Below, one piece after another: positions 1 to 8,040 of a DNA stretch of 64,000 nt (position 1 is its first letter; each line of letters begins with the position of its first letter). The stretch is from positions 186,001 to 250,000 of the forward strand of contig MPNQ01000001.1 of NCBI GenBank assembly GCA_002239105.1, written 5' to 3'. Both the position numbers and the translations under genes were made by a program. The DNA is from a marine group bacterium Sva0996 bin134 (lineage in GTDB: Bacteria; Actinomycetota; Acidimicrobiia; Acidimicrobiales; Bin134). The notes beneath the pieces are model-generated. The model saw nothing but the letters and a program-made list of their open reading frames with translations. It was not told the origin of the DNA and searched no databases.

Positions 1-582
1 TGGGCCAGCGACACGGTGACCGCCACCCAGGGGGGCAAGCTGCTCAGCCGGGCCATGATCCTGATGAGCACGGTGGACGACGACCTGATGCGCCACGAGC
101 CGGCCATGCCCGACGTGCCCGGTGCCGACGGGCTGGACCCCGGTTTCGCCTTCATCTTCCCCGGCGCCGAATGGCGCCCGCTGCCCGGTGAGCCGGAGAT
201 CGACGGGGTGCCGGTCGAGCGGGCTTGGCACCGCTACGAGAGGGCAGTGGACTCCCAAGCGGCCAACCAGGGCATCGCCGGCTGGGCCACCTGCGGCAGC
301 ATCATCGGCCTAGCCATGCGCCCCCACCGTGACACCATCCGCATCGAGGACGCCCATCGCACCCTGTCCACCGGGGTGATCGCACACACCCTGCATTTCC
401 TGGATCGTCTGGACGTTTCCCAGTGGCTGCTAGTCCAGCTTCGGGGCACCAAAGCGGCCAACGGCCGGGTCTACGGCCAAGGAGAGGTGTTCACCGCCGA
501 GGGCCAGCTGGTGGCCACCTTCCACCAAGACTCCATGGCCCGAGCCGCCCCCGGCGCCATGGACCCCTCCCGCTCGATGTAA
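1..582 (+). CDS. Acyl-CoA thioesterase, TesB-like (5' truncated by window)
   Basis: The reading frame is open from the first base, so the start lies outside the window; the first in-window candidate is an internal GTG at 16. The visible 193 residues match the C-terminal hotdog half of the TesB/acyl-CoA thioesterase II family: a WLL segment near residue 148, then a glycine-rich GRVYGQGEVF stretch, then the family-type ending VATFHQDSMAR. The enzyme would hydrolyse acyl-CoA thioesters in the cytoplasm. A convergent VapC-like gene begins 7 nt after its stop, so it is not in an operon with what follows. Family assignment rests on pattern recognition of the C-terminal half only. Confidence 0.75.
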   Translation, partial: WASDTVTATQGGKLLSRAMILMSTVDDDLMRHEPAMPDVPGADGLDPGFAFIFPGAEWRPLPGEPEIDGVPVERAWHRYERAVDSQAANQGIAGWATCGSIIGLAMRPHRDTIRIEDAHRTLSTGVIAHTLHFLDRLDVSQWLLVQLRGTKAANGRVYGQGEVFTAEGQLVATFHQDSMARAAPGAMDPSRSM

Positions 583-589
583 CGGCCGC

Positions 590-988
590 TTAGGGCGGAG
601 GAATCTCAACCTGGCATTGGGGGCCGGTTGCTCGGCTGATCCGGCGGTCGAGTGTTAGCAGGGGCCAACCCAGCGCTTCGGCTAACGCCACATACCAGGC
701 GTCATAGCTGGTGAGGTTGGCCCGGAGTTCCCACACGCGGTCAGCGAAGGGGGTAAACGGGTAGAGGTCGAGATCAAGGCGGAGCAAGTCTCGTTGGGCA
801 GCCGTCGCTTCCAGTCGCGTGAGGATGCCTCTTAGCTCCTGTCGGCGCAAGATATTGGTGGCCTCGACAAGGGCTTGCTCCGGTGCTGCCAAGGGACCTG
901 TTGAGATCGCCTCCATCGCCCACGGGCCGTCATATTCGGAATCGACGAGCGCGGCCACCAGCACGGAGGCATCAACGACTGCGCTCAC
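590..988 (-). CDS. vapC: PIN-domain ribonuclease toxin, VapC-like
   Basis: This 132-residue protein has the usual PIN toxin length. It opens with VVDASVLVAAL and carries the four acidic positions expected of the metal-dependent nuclease: Asp6, Glu42 (ALVEATNIL), Asp96 (SYDAWYVALAEALG) and Asp114 (LLTLDRRI). PIN toxins of this type cleave RNA and are neutralised by a cognate antitoxin. Its ATG overlaps the stop of the upstream antitoxin gene by 4 nt (985-988), so the two are translationally coupled. All catalytic residues are present, so the toxin looks intact. The RNA target cannot be read from sequence. Confidence 0.9.
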   Translation of the reverse strand: MSAVVDASVLVAALVDSEYDGPWAMEAISTGPLAAPEQALVEATNILRRQELRGILTRLEATAAQRDLLRLDLDLYPFTPFADRVWELRANLTSYDAWYVALAEALGWPLLTLDRRISRATGPQCQVEIPPP

Positions 989-1221
989 TTCCGATCGGCG
1001 TCGCGGTCTTGGAGGATCAACGAGGTTGGGATGCCGGTTCCCGCCGCCGCTTTGCGGCGTTGGACTTCGTCAAGCCAGGCGCGCAACGTCGGCCGTGAGG
1101 CGATCCGCTCCAGTTCACTGCGCAAGAATTCCTGCATGGACTGGCGATTGAGCGCGGCCCGAGCGGCAAGCTCATCACGGACGTCCTCAGGCACCCCGCG
1201 TATCGTAATCTGCACCGTCAT
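985..1221 (-). CDS. vapB: Ribbon-helix-helix antitoxin, FitA/VapB-like
   Basis: This 78-residue protein begins MTVQITIRGVPEDVRDELAARA, a short beta strand followed by two helices, as in FitA/Arc-type antitoxins. The family binds operator DNA through the N-terminal ribbon and the PIN toxin through its C-terminal tail. It is first in the pair, with its stop overlapping the vapC start by 4 nt. Two near-identical 17-bp repeats begin at its start codon and run upstream, which fits autorepression. A -10-like CATAAT (minus strand, 1233-1228) ends 6 nt before the ATG, so the message is probably leaderless. Confidence 0.85.
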   Translation of the reverse strand: MTVQITIRGVPEDVRDELAARAALNRQSMQEFLRSELERIASRPTLRAWLDEVQRRKAAAGTGIPTSLILQDRDADRK

Positions 1222-1257
1222 GCTTTCATTATGCCATTATTGCTTTCATAACGCCAT
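1221..1257 (-). promoter_or_regulatory. vapBC operator/promoter: two 17-bp direct repeats
   Basis: On the plus strand, TGCTTTCATTATGCCAT (1221-1237) and TGCTTTCATAACGCCAT (1241-1257) match at 15 of 17 positions with a 20-bp period, about two helical turns. The first copy contains the minus-strand -10 candidate CATAAT and touches the vapB start codon. The position suits cooperative binding by a VapB-VapC complex. Binding itself is inferred from the family. Confidence 0.6.
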
Positions 1258-1385
1258 CACTAGGCCGTAATCGGTGCTGTAGTTCAACGAGTTCGAGGGC
1301 ACGATGAGCGGGGGCCTCAGCGTCGCCGAGAAACACGAGTTGGCCCGTCTCCTGCGGGTAGTTAGCACGAACGCCTCAGAGTAGG

Positions 1386-2849
1386 TCAGCCAATAACAAA
1401 CGGGTCGCGGATGGCGCCGGTTAGCTCTACCCAGACTGTTTTGGTTTGGAGGAAGCCGTCGAGGGCTTCTAGGCCGTTGTCGCGGCCGTAGCCCGACTGC
1501 TTGAAACCGCCGAAGGGGGCCATGTAGCTCACGTTGCGGTAGGTGTTGATCCAAACTGTGCCCACCCGAAGCGCCCTCGACACCCGGTGGGCCCGGCGGA
1601 TGTCATTGGTCCATATGCCCGCCGCCAGCCCGTAGTCGCTGTCGTTGGCCAGCTTCACCACCTCGTCTTCGTCTTCGAAGTCCAGCACGGCCAGCACCGG
1701 GCCGAAAACCTCCTCGCGGACGATGGTGGACTGGTTGGTCACTCCGGTGATCACGGTGGGGCGAACGAACCGACCACCGAGTTCGGGATCGACCACGCCG
1801 CCGGCGGCAATGGTTGCTCCCTCGGTGCGGGCCTGGTCGATCATGGCCAGGATCCGATCCCGCTGGGCGTCGGACGCGGACGGGCCCATCTCGGTGGCTG
1901 AGTCGGCGGGATCGCCCAGCACCAGTTCGTTGGCCCGGGCCACAACCCGTCCGATGACCTCGTCAGCGATGTCCCGATGTATGTAGGCCCTGGATCCGGC
2001 AATGCAGGTTTGGCCGCTGGCCGCGAAGATCCCGGCCAAGAGCCCGTTGGTCACCGCCTCGGGGTCGGCATCGGCGAAGATGATCTGGGGCGACTTGCCG
2101 CCGAGTTCCAGCACGGTGGGGGTCAAGTTGTCGGCCGCCGCCCGGGCCACGTGCTTGGCGGTGGCCCCGCCGCCGGTGAAGGTGATCTTGTCGATGTCCG
2201 GGTGGGCGGTGATGGCCGCGCCCACCTCGGCCCCGCCGGTCACGACGTTTACGACTCCGGGAGGAAATCCGGCCTCCGCAGTCCGCTCGGCCAGCATCAG
2301 CGCGGTGACCGGGGTGATGTCGGAGGGCTTGACTACCACGGTGCACCCGGCGGCCAGGAGCGGGGCGAGCTTCCAGGTCAACAGGGCCAGCGGCGAATTC
2401 CACGGGATGATGGCTCCCACCACCCCGATGGGCTCGCGCTCGGTGTACACCAGAAAATTGGGCGATGGGCTGGGCAATTGCTCACCGCCGATCTTGTCGG
2501 CCATCCCGGCGAAGAAGTCGTAATAGCCCTGCAAGCCCTTGGCCTGGGCCGACGTCTCCCGGATGATCTTGCCGTTGTCCCGGGTCTCAGCCTGGCCCAA
2601 CTGCTCGGCATCCCGGCTCAGCAGCTCGCCCAAGCGGCGCATCAGCCGGGCCCGCTCCGTGGCGGGCATAGTGGCCCAGGAGCCGTCGGTGAACGCCCGC
2701 CGAGCCGCCTGGACGGCGTCGTCCACCGCGGCTGGGTCGTCGGCCACCTCGGCCCAGGATTCCCCGCTGAACGGGTTGGCCGTTGCCATGCGCTGGCCGT
2801 TGGGTGGGGGAGCGAACCCCCCGTCGATCCAGTTGTCGTAGGTTTCCAT
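1386..2849 (-). CDS. NAD(P)-dependent aldehyde dehydrogenase
   Basis: This is a full-length 487-residue ALDH-superfamily protein. It shows the N-terminal ALDH core with IIPWNSPL, the cofactor loop ITFTGGGAT, the general-base segment LELGGKSPQ and the catalytic cysteine in GQTCIAGSR, followed by a conserved FGGFKQSGYGRDNG C-terminus. It oxidises an aldehyde to a carboxylate in the cytoplasm. Its ATG overlaps the ferredoxin stop (TGATG), and the ferredoxin overlaps the P450, so P450, ferredoxin and ALDH form one coupled unit. The context suggests it finishes oxidation of a P450-derived alcohol or aldehyde. The substrate is unknown. Confidence 0.92.
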   Translation of the reverse strand: METYDNWIDGGFAPPPNGQRMATANPFSGESWAEVADDPAAVDDAVQAARRAFTDGSWATMPATERARLMRRLGELLSRDAEQLGQAETRDNGKIIRETSAQAKGLQGYYDFFAGMADKIGGEQLPSPSPNFLVYTEREPIGVVGAIIPWNSPLALLTWKLAPLLAAGCTVVVKPSDITPVTALMLAERTAEAGFPPGVVNVVTGGAEVGAAITAHPDIDKITFTGGGATAKHVARAAADNLTPTVLELGGKSPQIIFADADPEAVTNGLLAGIFAASGQTCIAGSRAYIHRDIADEVIGRVVARANELVLGDPADSATEMGPSASDAQRDRILAMIDQARTEGATIAAGGVVDPELGGRFVRPTVITGVTNQSTIVREEVFGPVLAVLDFEDEDEVVKLANDSDYGLAAGIWTNDIRRAHRVSRALRVGTVWINTYRNVSYMAPFGGFKQSGYGRDNGLEALDGFLQTKTVWVELTGAIRDPFVIG

Positions 2850-3073
2850 CAGAGCTCCTTGTCAAGATTTTCTTCAACGATGGCGATGGCCTGGCCGGGG
2901 CAGCGATCCACCACTACTTCGGCCCGGTTACGGGGCAGTAGGCCGTCGCTGATGACCGAGGAGATGACCACGTCGTCGTCCAGTTCGAACACCTCGGGTT
3001 CGAGCATCTCGCAAATCCCGCCGCCGATGCACAGCTCCTGGTCGACCGCCACTCGTACGGGGTTGCCGCTCAC
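2849..3073 (-). CDS. 3Fe-4S-type ferredoxin (P450 redox partner)
   Basis: This short ferredoxin (74 residues) starts at a GTG that overlaps the P450 stop by 4 nt (GTGA). It has the single-cluster pattern C-x5-C (CIGGGIC) and a distal CPGQAI, the spacing used by bacterial P450-associated ferredoxins. It would pass single electrons from a ferredoxin reductase, not present here, to the neighbouring P450. The frame stays open upstream into the P450 gene, but the extra N-terminal residues are not ferredoxin-like, which is why the internal GTG is preferred. Confidence 0.88.
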   Translation of the reverse strand: MSGNPVRVAVDQELCIGGGICEMLEPEVFELDDDVVISSVISDGLLPRNRAEVVVDRCPGQAIAIVEENLDKEL

Positions 3074-4323
3074 CGGGCGCTCCGTGGCTGCATGCCCACT
3101 GACAGCACGCCGTGGACAAAGTTGGACCGGGCCCGCACTGGCTCGGAGGTCTGCTCCAGGCAGAGGGACCGCTTGGCCATCTCCTCCAGCAGCACGGTGA
3201 CCTCCAGCCGGGCCAGAAAGGCGCCGAGACACAAATGCGGACCGCCTCCGCCGAACGCGAAGTGCTCGTTGTCGGCTCGGCCTACATCGAAGCGGAACGG
3301 ATCCTCGAACACGGCCTCGTCACGGTTGGCCGAGGCGTACCACATCACGACCTTGTCGCCCTCTGCTATCTCGGTTCCGGCCAGTTCGGTGTCGCTGGTA
3401 GCCGTCCGCCTCATGTGCATTACCGGAGTTGCCCACCGCAAGATCTCCTCGGTAGCCGACTCGATCATCGATGGGTCGTCGAGCACCCGCTGCCACTCAT
3501 GCGGATTGGCGGCCAGCGCCATGGCGCCGTGGCTGAGGGCGGTGCGGGTGGTCTCGTTGCCGGCGAACACGAGCAGGTGGAACATGTTGCGGTATTCGCT
3601 CAGCGAGAACCGCTCCCCCTCAGATTCAGCTTGGACCAAGTGGCCCACCAAATCGTCTTGGGGTTCGTCGCGCCGCTGCTGGCGCATACCCTCGCCGTAT
3701 TCGAACAGGGCGTGGCTGGCCGGGCTGTTGAAGGGCAGCAGGCGCAGCTCAGTGGTGTTCCCGAAGGCATCGGGGGGAATGGACTGGGCGTCGCCAGTGC
3801 CCTCCACCAGGTAATTCGACAGCTCCACCAGGTAGTCGGAGTCCTCCACGGGTACGCCGAGCATGGTCAAAATCACTTGGATGGGCATCGGCGCGGCCAC
3901 CATGTCCACCCAGTCGCCCCCGCCCTGGACGACGAACTCGTCTAGCAGCTCGATGGTGATCTCGCGGACCACCTGCTCCCACCACCGGATGTTCTTGGGG
4001 GTGAATGCGCCGGCCACCAGGCGCCGGAGCCGGGTGTGGTCGGGAGCGTCGGTGTCGATGAGCGACCGCCGGGCCTCCAACGCATCGGCCTCCAGATCCC
4101 ACAGGTTGGTGTGGCCGATTGCTGACGAGAACAGCTCCGGGTTGCGGGAGACGTAGCGGGCCTCGGCGTGGCGGGTGACGGCCCAGAATCCCCCGTCCTC
4201 ATAGGGATGCCAAGCCAATCCACCTATGGCCCGCAGCTGGGCGAAGCGATCGTGGGGAATTCCTTGTAGGTACAGGCTGGGATCGGTGACGTTCGGTGTC
4301 TCGACGGTGGCGGTTGGCGTCAT
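3070..4323 (-). CDS. Cytochrome P450 monooxygenase
   Basis: This is a soluble bacterial P450 of about 417 residues. The I-helix oxygen-binding motif is AGNETTR, the K-helix ExxR is EEILR, and the haem-binding loop is FGGGGPHLCLGAFLAR with the cysteine ligand. The HLCLG(A) loop and the PxxHxxxR segment (TDAPDHTRLR) resemble CYP families acting on terpenoids, steroid side chains or alkanes. A GTG lies 18 nt upstream as an alternative start; the ATG at 4323 is chosen. It leads the ferredoxin and ALDH genes, and a zinc alcohol dehydrogenase lies just upstream on the same strand. That set fits hydroxylation, alcohol oxidation and aldehyde oxidation in sequence (inference). Confidence 0.93.
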   Translation of the reverse strand: MTPTATVETPNVTDPSLYLQGIPHDRFAQLRAIGGLAWHPYEDGGFWAVTRHAEARYVSRNPELFSSAIGHTNLWDLEADALEARRSLIDTDAPDHTRLRRLVAGAFTPKNIRWWEQVVREITIELLDEFVVQGGGDWVDMVAAPMPIQVILTMLGVPVEDSDYLVELSNYLVEGTGDAQSIPPDAFGNTTELRLLPFNSPASHALFEYGEGMRQQRRDEPQDDLVGHLVQAESEGERFSLSEYRNMFHLLVFAGNETTRTALSHGAMALAANPHEWQRVLDDPSMIESATEEILRWATPVMHMRRTATSDTELAGTEIAEGDKVVMWYASANRDEAVFEDPFRFDVGRADNEHFAFGGGGPHLCLGAFLARLEVTVLLEEMAKRSLCLEQTSEPVRARSNFVHGVLSVGMQPRSAR

Positions 4324-4415
4324 GTCAGAAGTGCCCAGCACAACGGCGAGCGATTGTCATGGCCCCCGTGCACCTGGGGGGCAATTGGCCATGATTCGAA
4401 TGCCTAGCTGAAGGG

Positions 4416-5396
4416 CTAATTGGCATGGGTTTGATTGATCAAGAGCACCAGGCGACCTTGGACGTCGCCGGCGCGCAAACGGTCGTGGGCCAACTGGGCA
4501 TCGGTGAAGGGCATGGTCTCCACCGGGGCGATGATGGACGGTTCCCGGCGGGCCAGGTCGAGGAGCTCGCCCAGCTGCGGTCGGGTGCCCCAGATGCTGG
4601 ACATGAATCGGGCCTCGTGGGGAACGGCCCCAACGCCGAACGGGATGCGGCCGCCGTACAGGCCGACCGCCACCACCAAGCCCCGCCGGGCTACTGCACC
4701 GGCCGCAAGGGCCAGCGTGGCATCGAGTGCGACGAAATCAACTACCGCATCGAACAGCGGCAGATCGTCGTCGGCGTCAAACGCCCCTTCGGCGCCTATA
4801 GCCACCGCCGTAGCCCGCTTGTCGGGAGCTCGGTCGAAGGCGTAAACCTCGGCGTCGGTCAACAGCTTGAGGTATCGCAGCGCGAACTGACCTATCCCCC
4901 CGGCGCCGATCACCAGAACCCGGCGCTTCCGACCAGGACGGCGCAGCGTCTCCAGGGTTTGCTGCACAGCCCGGTAGCCGGTGAGGCCCCCGCAGGCCAG
5001 CGGCGCGCTGGCCACAGGGTCGAGATCGCCCAGCGGGTAAAGGTAGGCCCGATCGGCGATGCCCATGTGCTCGGCGTAGCCCCCGTCGACCACCAGGCCG
5101 GCCTCGGTGGCATCGGCGCAGATCATCTCGTATCCGTCAGTGCATTCCCGGCACCTCCCGCATCCCCACGGCGCGTACACCATCACCGGCCCGAGTTCGG
5201 GGTGTTTCCCGGTGACCTCGTGGCCCAGCACGATGGGGAGCGGGCTCGGGAATTCGCCGGCCACCACGTGCAGGTCGGAGTGGCACAGCCCGCAGGCAAT
5301 GACGTCGATGACTTCGTTTCCGTTGGCACCGGGATCGGGGTAGTCGTCCACCACTGTCAGGGGCGAGTTCCGAGCTTCTAGGACGACAGCGCGCAT
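4416..5396 (-). CDS. Zinc-dependent alcohol dehydrogenase (MDR family)
   Basis: This is a medium-chain dehydrogenase of about 326 residues. CGLCHSDLH and GHEVTG supply catalytic-zinc ligands, CGRCRECTDGYEMIC is a structural-zinc lobe, and VIGAGGIGQFALRYLK is the Rossmann nucleotide-binding motif. It would oxidise a primary or secondary alcohol with NAD(P). The frame is open far upstream, but homology-like sequence begins at MRAVVLEARN, so the ATG at 5396 is used. It lies about 90 nt upstream of the P450 on the same strand and plausibly feeds the same pathway. Confidence 0.9.
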   Translation of the reverse strand: MRAVVLEARNSPLTVVDDYPDPGANGNEVIDVIACGLCHSDLHVVAGEFPSPLPIVLGHEVTGKHPELGPVMVYAPWGCGRCRECTDGYEMICADATEAGLVVDGGYAEHMGIADRAYLYPLGDLDPVASAPLACGGLTGYRAVQQTLETLRRPGRKRRVLVIGAGGIGQFALRYLKLLTDAEVYAFDRAPDKRATAVAIGAEGAFDADDDLPLFDAVVDFVALDATLALAAGAVARRGLVVAVGLYGGRIPFGVGAVPHEARFMSSIWGTRPQLGELLDLARREPSIIAPVETMPFTDAQLAHDRLRAGDVQGRLVLLINQTHAN

Positions 5397-5513
5397 GTCA
5401 GTAGCTCTTGGGCAGGTCGAGGCACTTCTGGACAGCCACTGCCTCGACTCTATTGTTGACGACTCCGACTCTGACAGTCCGGTTGGTGTGTTCTGGCGGG
5501 GAAAAGTCCATCT

Positions 5514-6239
5514 ATGGTTCAGCCCGTGAAGCGCGCCTTGGCCATCGCCCACGAGTTGGACGGTCTCCCCGGCCAGATTGCCACCCGCCTGCGCCAGCGG
5601 GGCTACGAGGTCCACATCCACGTGGTGACCCACGACTATGACCACCCCAACGTCGCCGTGCCCTTCCCGACTTTGGAAGACTACGACTTGCTGTTGCCCA
5701 TGGGGTCGGTTCGCTCGCTCACCGATAAAGACGAAATCGACACCTGGATCTACGAAGAGCTCGACATGATCAGGCAGGCCCATGAGGAAGGCAAGGCCGT
5801 GTTGGGGATCTGCTTCGGTGGCCAGCTGATCTCCGAGGCGCTGGGTGGCATGGTCGAGGTGTCCCCGGTGACCGAGATCGGATGGTTCGAGCTTGACGAT
5901 GGCGAGGACGGCCCCAACCCGGCCGGACCGGGACCGTGGATGCAATGGCACCACGACCGTTTCACCCCGCCACTCGGCTCCGAGGTGCTGGCCCGAAACG
6001 ACAGCTCAGTGCAGCTCATCAGGATCGACCGCACGGTGGGAACCCAGTTCCACCCCGAGGTCGACGTGGCCCACGTCGAGTCGTTCCTTCGGCTGGCTCC
6101 CCCGGAATACTTGCATGAGTACGGGGTGGACTTCGACCAGCTCATGGAGGAGACCCGCCAGCACGAGATGGCCAACATCAAGCAGTGCCACGCCTTTGTC
6201 GACTGGTACCTGGACGAAGTGCTCGCCGTACCAAACTAA
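5514..6239 (+). CDS. Class I glutamine amidotransferase-like protein
   Basis: This 241-residue protein has a single GATase1 domain with the nucleophile elbow GICFGGQ (Cys near residue 102) and the catalytic His-Glu in QFHPEVD. It resembles stand-alone GMP-synthase-like amidotransferases, which occur in amino-acid, purine or gamma-glutamyl metabolism. No synthetase domain is attached. A second amidotransferase-fold enzyme (PuuD-like) begins 36 nt after its stop, so the two are probably cotranscribed. The acceptor substrate is not identifiable. Confidence 0.85.
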   Translation: MVQPVKRALAIAHELDGLPGQIATRLRQRGYEVHIHVVTHDYDHPNVAVPFPTLEDYDLLLPMGSVRSLTDKDEIDTWIYEELDMIRQAHEEGKAVLGICFGGQLISEALGGMVEVSPVTEIGWFELDDGEDGPNPAGPGPWMQWHHDRFTPPLGSEVLARNDSSVQLIRIDRTVGTQFHPEVDVAHVESFLRLAPPEYLHEYGVDFDQLMEETRQHEMANIKQCHAFVDWYLDEVLAVPN

Positions 6240-6275
6240 CGTTCTCAGTCAGATCGTTAGGCAGGGAACAATTCC

Positions 6276-6983
6276 ATGGCGAACAAAACTCCCCTGATCG
6301 GATTGCCCGGTCGGCGAAAGCGGGCCTGCGAGGTCAGCGGCTTTCCCGACATGATGGCCAACAGCGATGTCGATCTCTATCTAGCCGACTACGCCCGGGG
6401 CGTCATCGAGGCCGGCGGCATCCCGGTGCACATCCCCATCGATGTCGACCCCGCCGTGGTCGGCGAGCGGCTCGACGGGATTGTCCTCCCCGGGGGAACC
6501 GACATCGACCCGATCCGCTATGGGGCCGATCCCGACCCCGAACTGCTGCCCCCCGAGTCCGAGCGCGACGACCTTGAGCTCGGATTGCTCTCGGCTGCTC
6601 TTGAAGCCGAAGTCCCGGTTCTCGGCATCTGCCGGGGCATCCAAGTGCTCAACGTCTTCCAGGGAGGCACGCTGCACCAGCATGTACCCGAGCACGGCCG
6701 CTTCGATTTGCCCATTGATTCCACGATCCACCAGGTGAGTTTCGCCGAGGGCTCCACCTTGCATGATCTGTACGGGCCATCAGCCCAGGTAAACAGCCTC
6801 CACCATCAAACGGTGGCCGATCTGGGCCGGGATCTCACCGTCTCCGCCCGGGCCGACGACGGCGCAATCGAGGGCGTGGAGATGGGCGATCACGTGGTCG
6901 CCGTTCAATGGCACCCCGAGATGATGCCCACCCGCTCCACCGATCCGATCTTCCGCTGGCTCGTCCAGCGGGCCTCCCGCTAG
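6276..6983 (+). CDS. Gamma-glutamyl-gamma-aminobutyrate hydrolase-like (peptidase C26)
   Basis: This 235-residue protein carries the C26 signatures LPGGTDIDPIRYG, GICRGIQVLNV (nucleophile Cys) and the late VAVQWHPEMM (His-Glu). The family hydrolyses gamma-glutamyl bonds; PuuD releases GABA in putrescine breakdown. It follows another amidotransferase by 36 nt, and the potABCD/amine-oxidase locus lies 6-17 kb away, which supports a polyamine role. No gamma-glutamylputrescine synthetase is in the window, so a strict Puu role is unproven. Its stop codon shares a CTAG tetranucleotide with the convergent gene. Confidence 0.88.
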   Translation: MANKTPLIGLPGRRKRACEVSGFPDMMANSDVDLYLADYARGVIEAGGIPVHIPIDVDPAVVGERLDGIVLPGGTDIDPIRYGADPDPELLPPESERDDLELGLLSAALEAEVPVLGICRGIQVLNVFQGGTLHQHVPEHGRFDLPIDSTIHQVSFAEGSTLHDLYGPSAQVNSLHHQTVADLGRDLTVSARADDGAIEGVEMGDHVVAVQWHPEMMPTRSTDPIFRWLVQRASR

Positions 6984-7417
6984 TCCGGCTTGCGGGCGTG
7001 GCCGAAGCCGGTGAAGTCGCCGGACATGTCGGGGGGGCCGTAGTAGATGCGGTTGAGGGCTCGGCGGGCGAATTTCCACTGGCCCTCTTCTAGGCAGTAT
7101 TCGTCGTCGTAGTAGCCGTACATGGTCATGGGGTCTTCATCGGGGCGCTTGAAGTGCTCGATCACGTACCAGCGTCCGGTGCCAGTGCCCGTGGCTTCAT
7201 CGAGGTCGGTCCAGCCGTTGAGGTAGGCGTGGATCACCCCGTCGAGACGGGCCAGCATGCCCTGCCAGGACGATGAGATCTCGTCCCGACCGGTCTTGGT
7301 CATCGGGCCCATCTCCCACACTGCGTCTGTGGCCCAGGTCGAAGCCCACTGCTCGGCGTCGAAGCGGCACACCCCATCGGAATAGCGGGCCAACAGGGTT
7401 CGAATCTCTTCTGACAT
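6980..7417 (-). CDS. SnoaL/NTF2-like family protein
   Basis: This 145-residue protein starts MSEEIRTLLARYSDGVCRFDAEQW, the first helix of the NTF2-like fold, and continues with DAVWEMGP and GRDEISSSW, typical of the SnoaL-like (polyketide cyclase / dehydratase-like) group. Such proteins are small cytoplasmic cones that bind hydrophobic ligands and act as isomerases, dehydratases or ligand carriers. No specific reaction can be assigned. It is convergent with the PuuD-like gene and divergent from a VOC protein. Confidence 0.75.
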   Translation of the reverse strand: MSEEIRTLLARYSDGVCRFDAEQWASTWATDAVWEMGPMTKTGRDEISSSWQGMLARLDGVIHAYLNGWTDLDEATGTGTGRWYVIEHFKRPDEDPMTMYGYYDDEYCLEEGQWKFARRALNRIYYGPPDMSGDFTGFGHARKPD

Positions 7418-7528
7418 CGCATCTCCGTTCAGTCGTAGGACGTGCCAGTCCGCTCGCAGGCTATGCCAGGGATCTCTCTTCCGTCAGCAGCGTCCCAGTC
7501 GCAGAAGTCAGGTTCTAGTGTTGGCCCC

Positions 7529-8035
7529 ATGATCGTCGGGGTCCATCACGTTGCGCTATCCACCGGGAACTTGGCTCGGATGAGGGAGTTCTACACCGAT
7601 GTGGTGGGATTCGAGGTGGTTGACGAGAGAGGCTGGACCGACAACAAGGTGATCGACAGCATCGTTGGATTGGAGAATTCATCGGCCAGCAGCTTGATCT
7701 TGCGGGCGGGCAACGTGTTCATCGAGATCTTTCAGTATCACCAGCCGATCGGAACGCCGTCAGAGCCCAACCGTCCGGTTAGCGACCACGGCTACACCCA
7801 CCTAGCCCTAAACGTGACTGACATCGATGCCGAATACGAGCGGCTAAGGGCCGCCGGAATGCGCTTTCACCGGCCGCCGCCCACGGGGGAGGAGCTGGGA
7901 GAGCGGGGAGAGAAGCTGCAACTGCGGGCAACGTACGGGCGGGACCCCGATGGCAATGTGATTGAGCTCCAAGAGGTGCTCGACCCCGACATGCCATTTG
8001 CTATGGACAAGGCAGGATTCGGCCTAGGGGACTAA
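7529..8035 (+). CDS. VOC-family (glyoxalase/dioxygenase fold) protein
   Basis: This protein of about 168 residues begins MIVGVHHVALSTGNLARMREFY, a classic vicinal-oxygen-chelate half-module. A second module has HGYTHLALNVTDID and ends with DPDGNVIELQE. The paired His/Glu positions suit a divalent metal site. The family includes glyoxalases, methylmalonyl-CoA epimerases and extradiol dioxygenases; the reaction here is not resolved. The ATG at 7529 is preferred because the VOC fold begins there, although the frame extends further upstream. Confidence 0.85.
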   Translation: MIVGVHHVALSTGNLARMREFYTDVVGFEVVDERGWTDNKVIDSIVGLENSSASSLILRAGNVFIEIFQYHQPIGTPSEPNRPVSDHGYTHLALNVTDIDAEYERLRAAGMRFHRPPPTGEELGERGEKLQLRATYGRDPDGNVIELQEVLDPDMPFAMDKAGFGLGD

Positions 8036-8040
8036 CCGGA

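Noticed and set aside
1246-1554. Minus-strand 102-codon frame overlapping the ALDH end
   Set aside because: Shares sequence with the ALDH C-terminus in another frame; basic, low-complexity product.
1977-3200. Long plus-strand open frame of about 407 codons across the ALDH and ferredoxin
   Set aside because: It is antisense to genes with clear family motifs and has no recognisable domain; GC-rich DNA gives such shadows.
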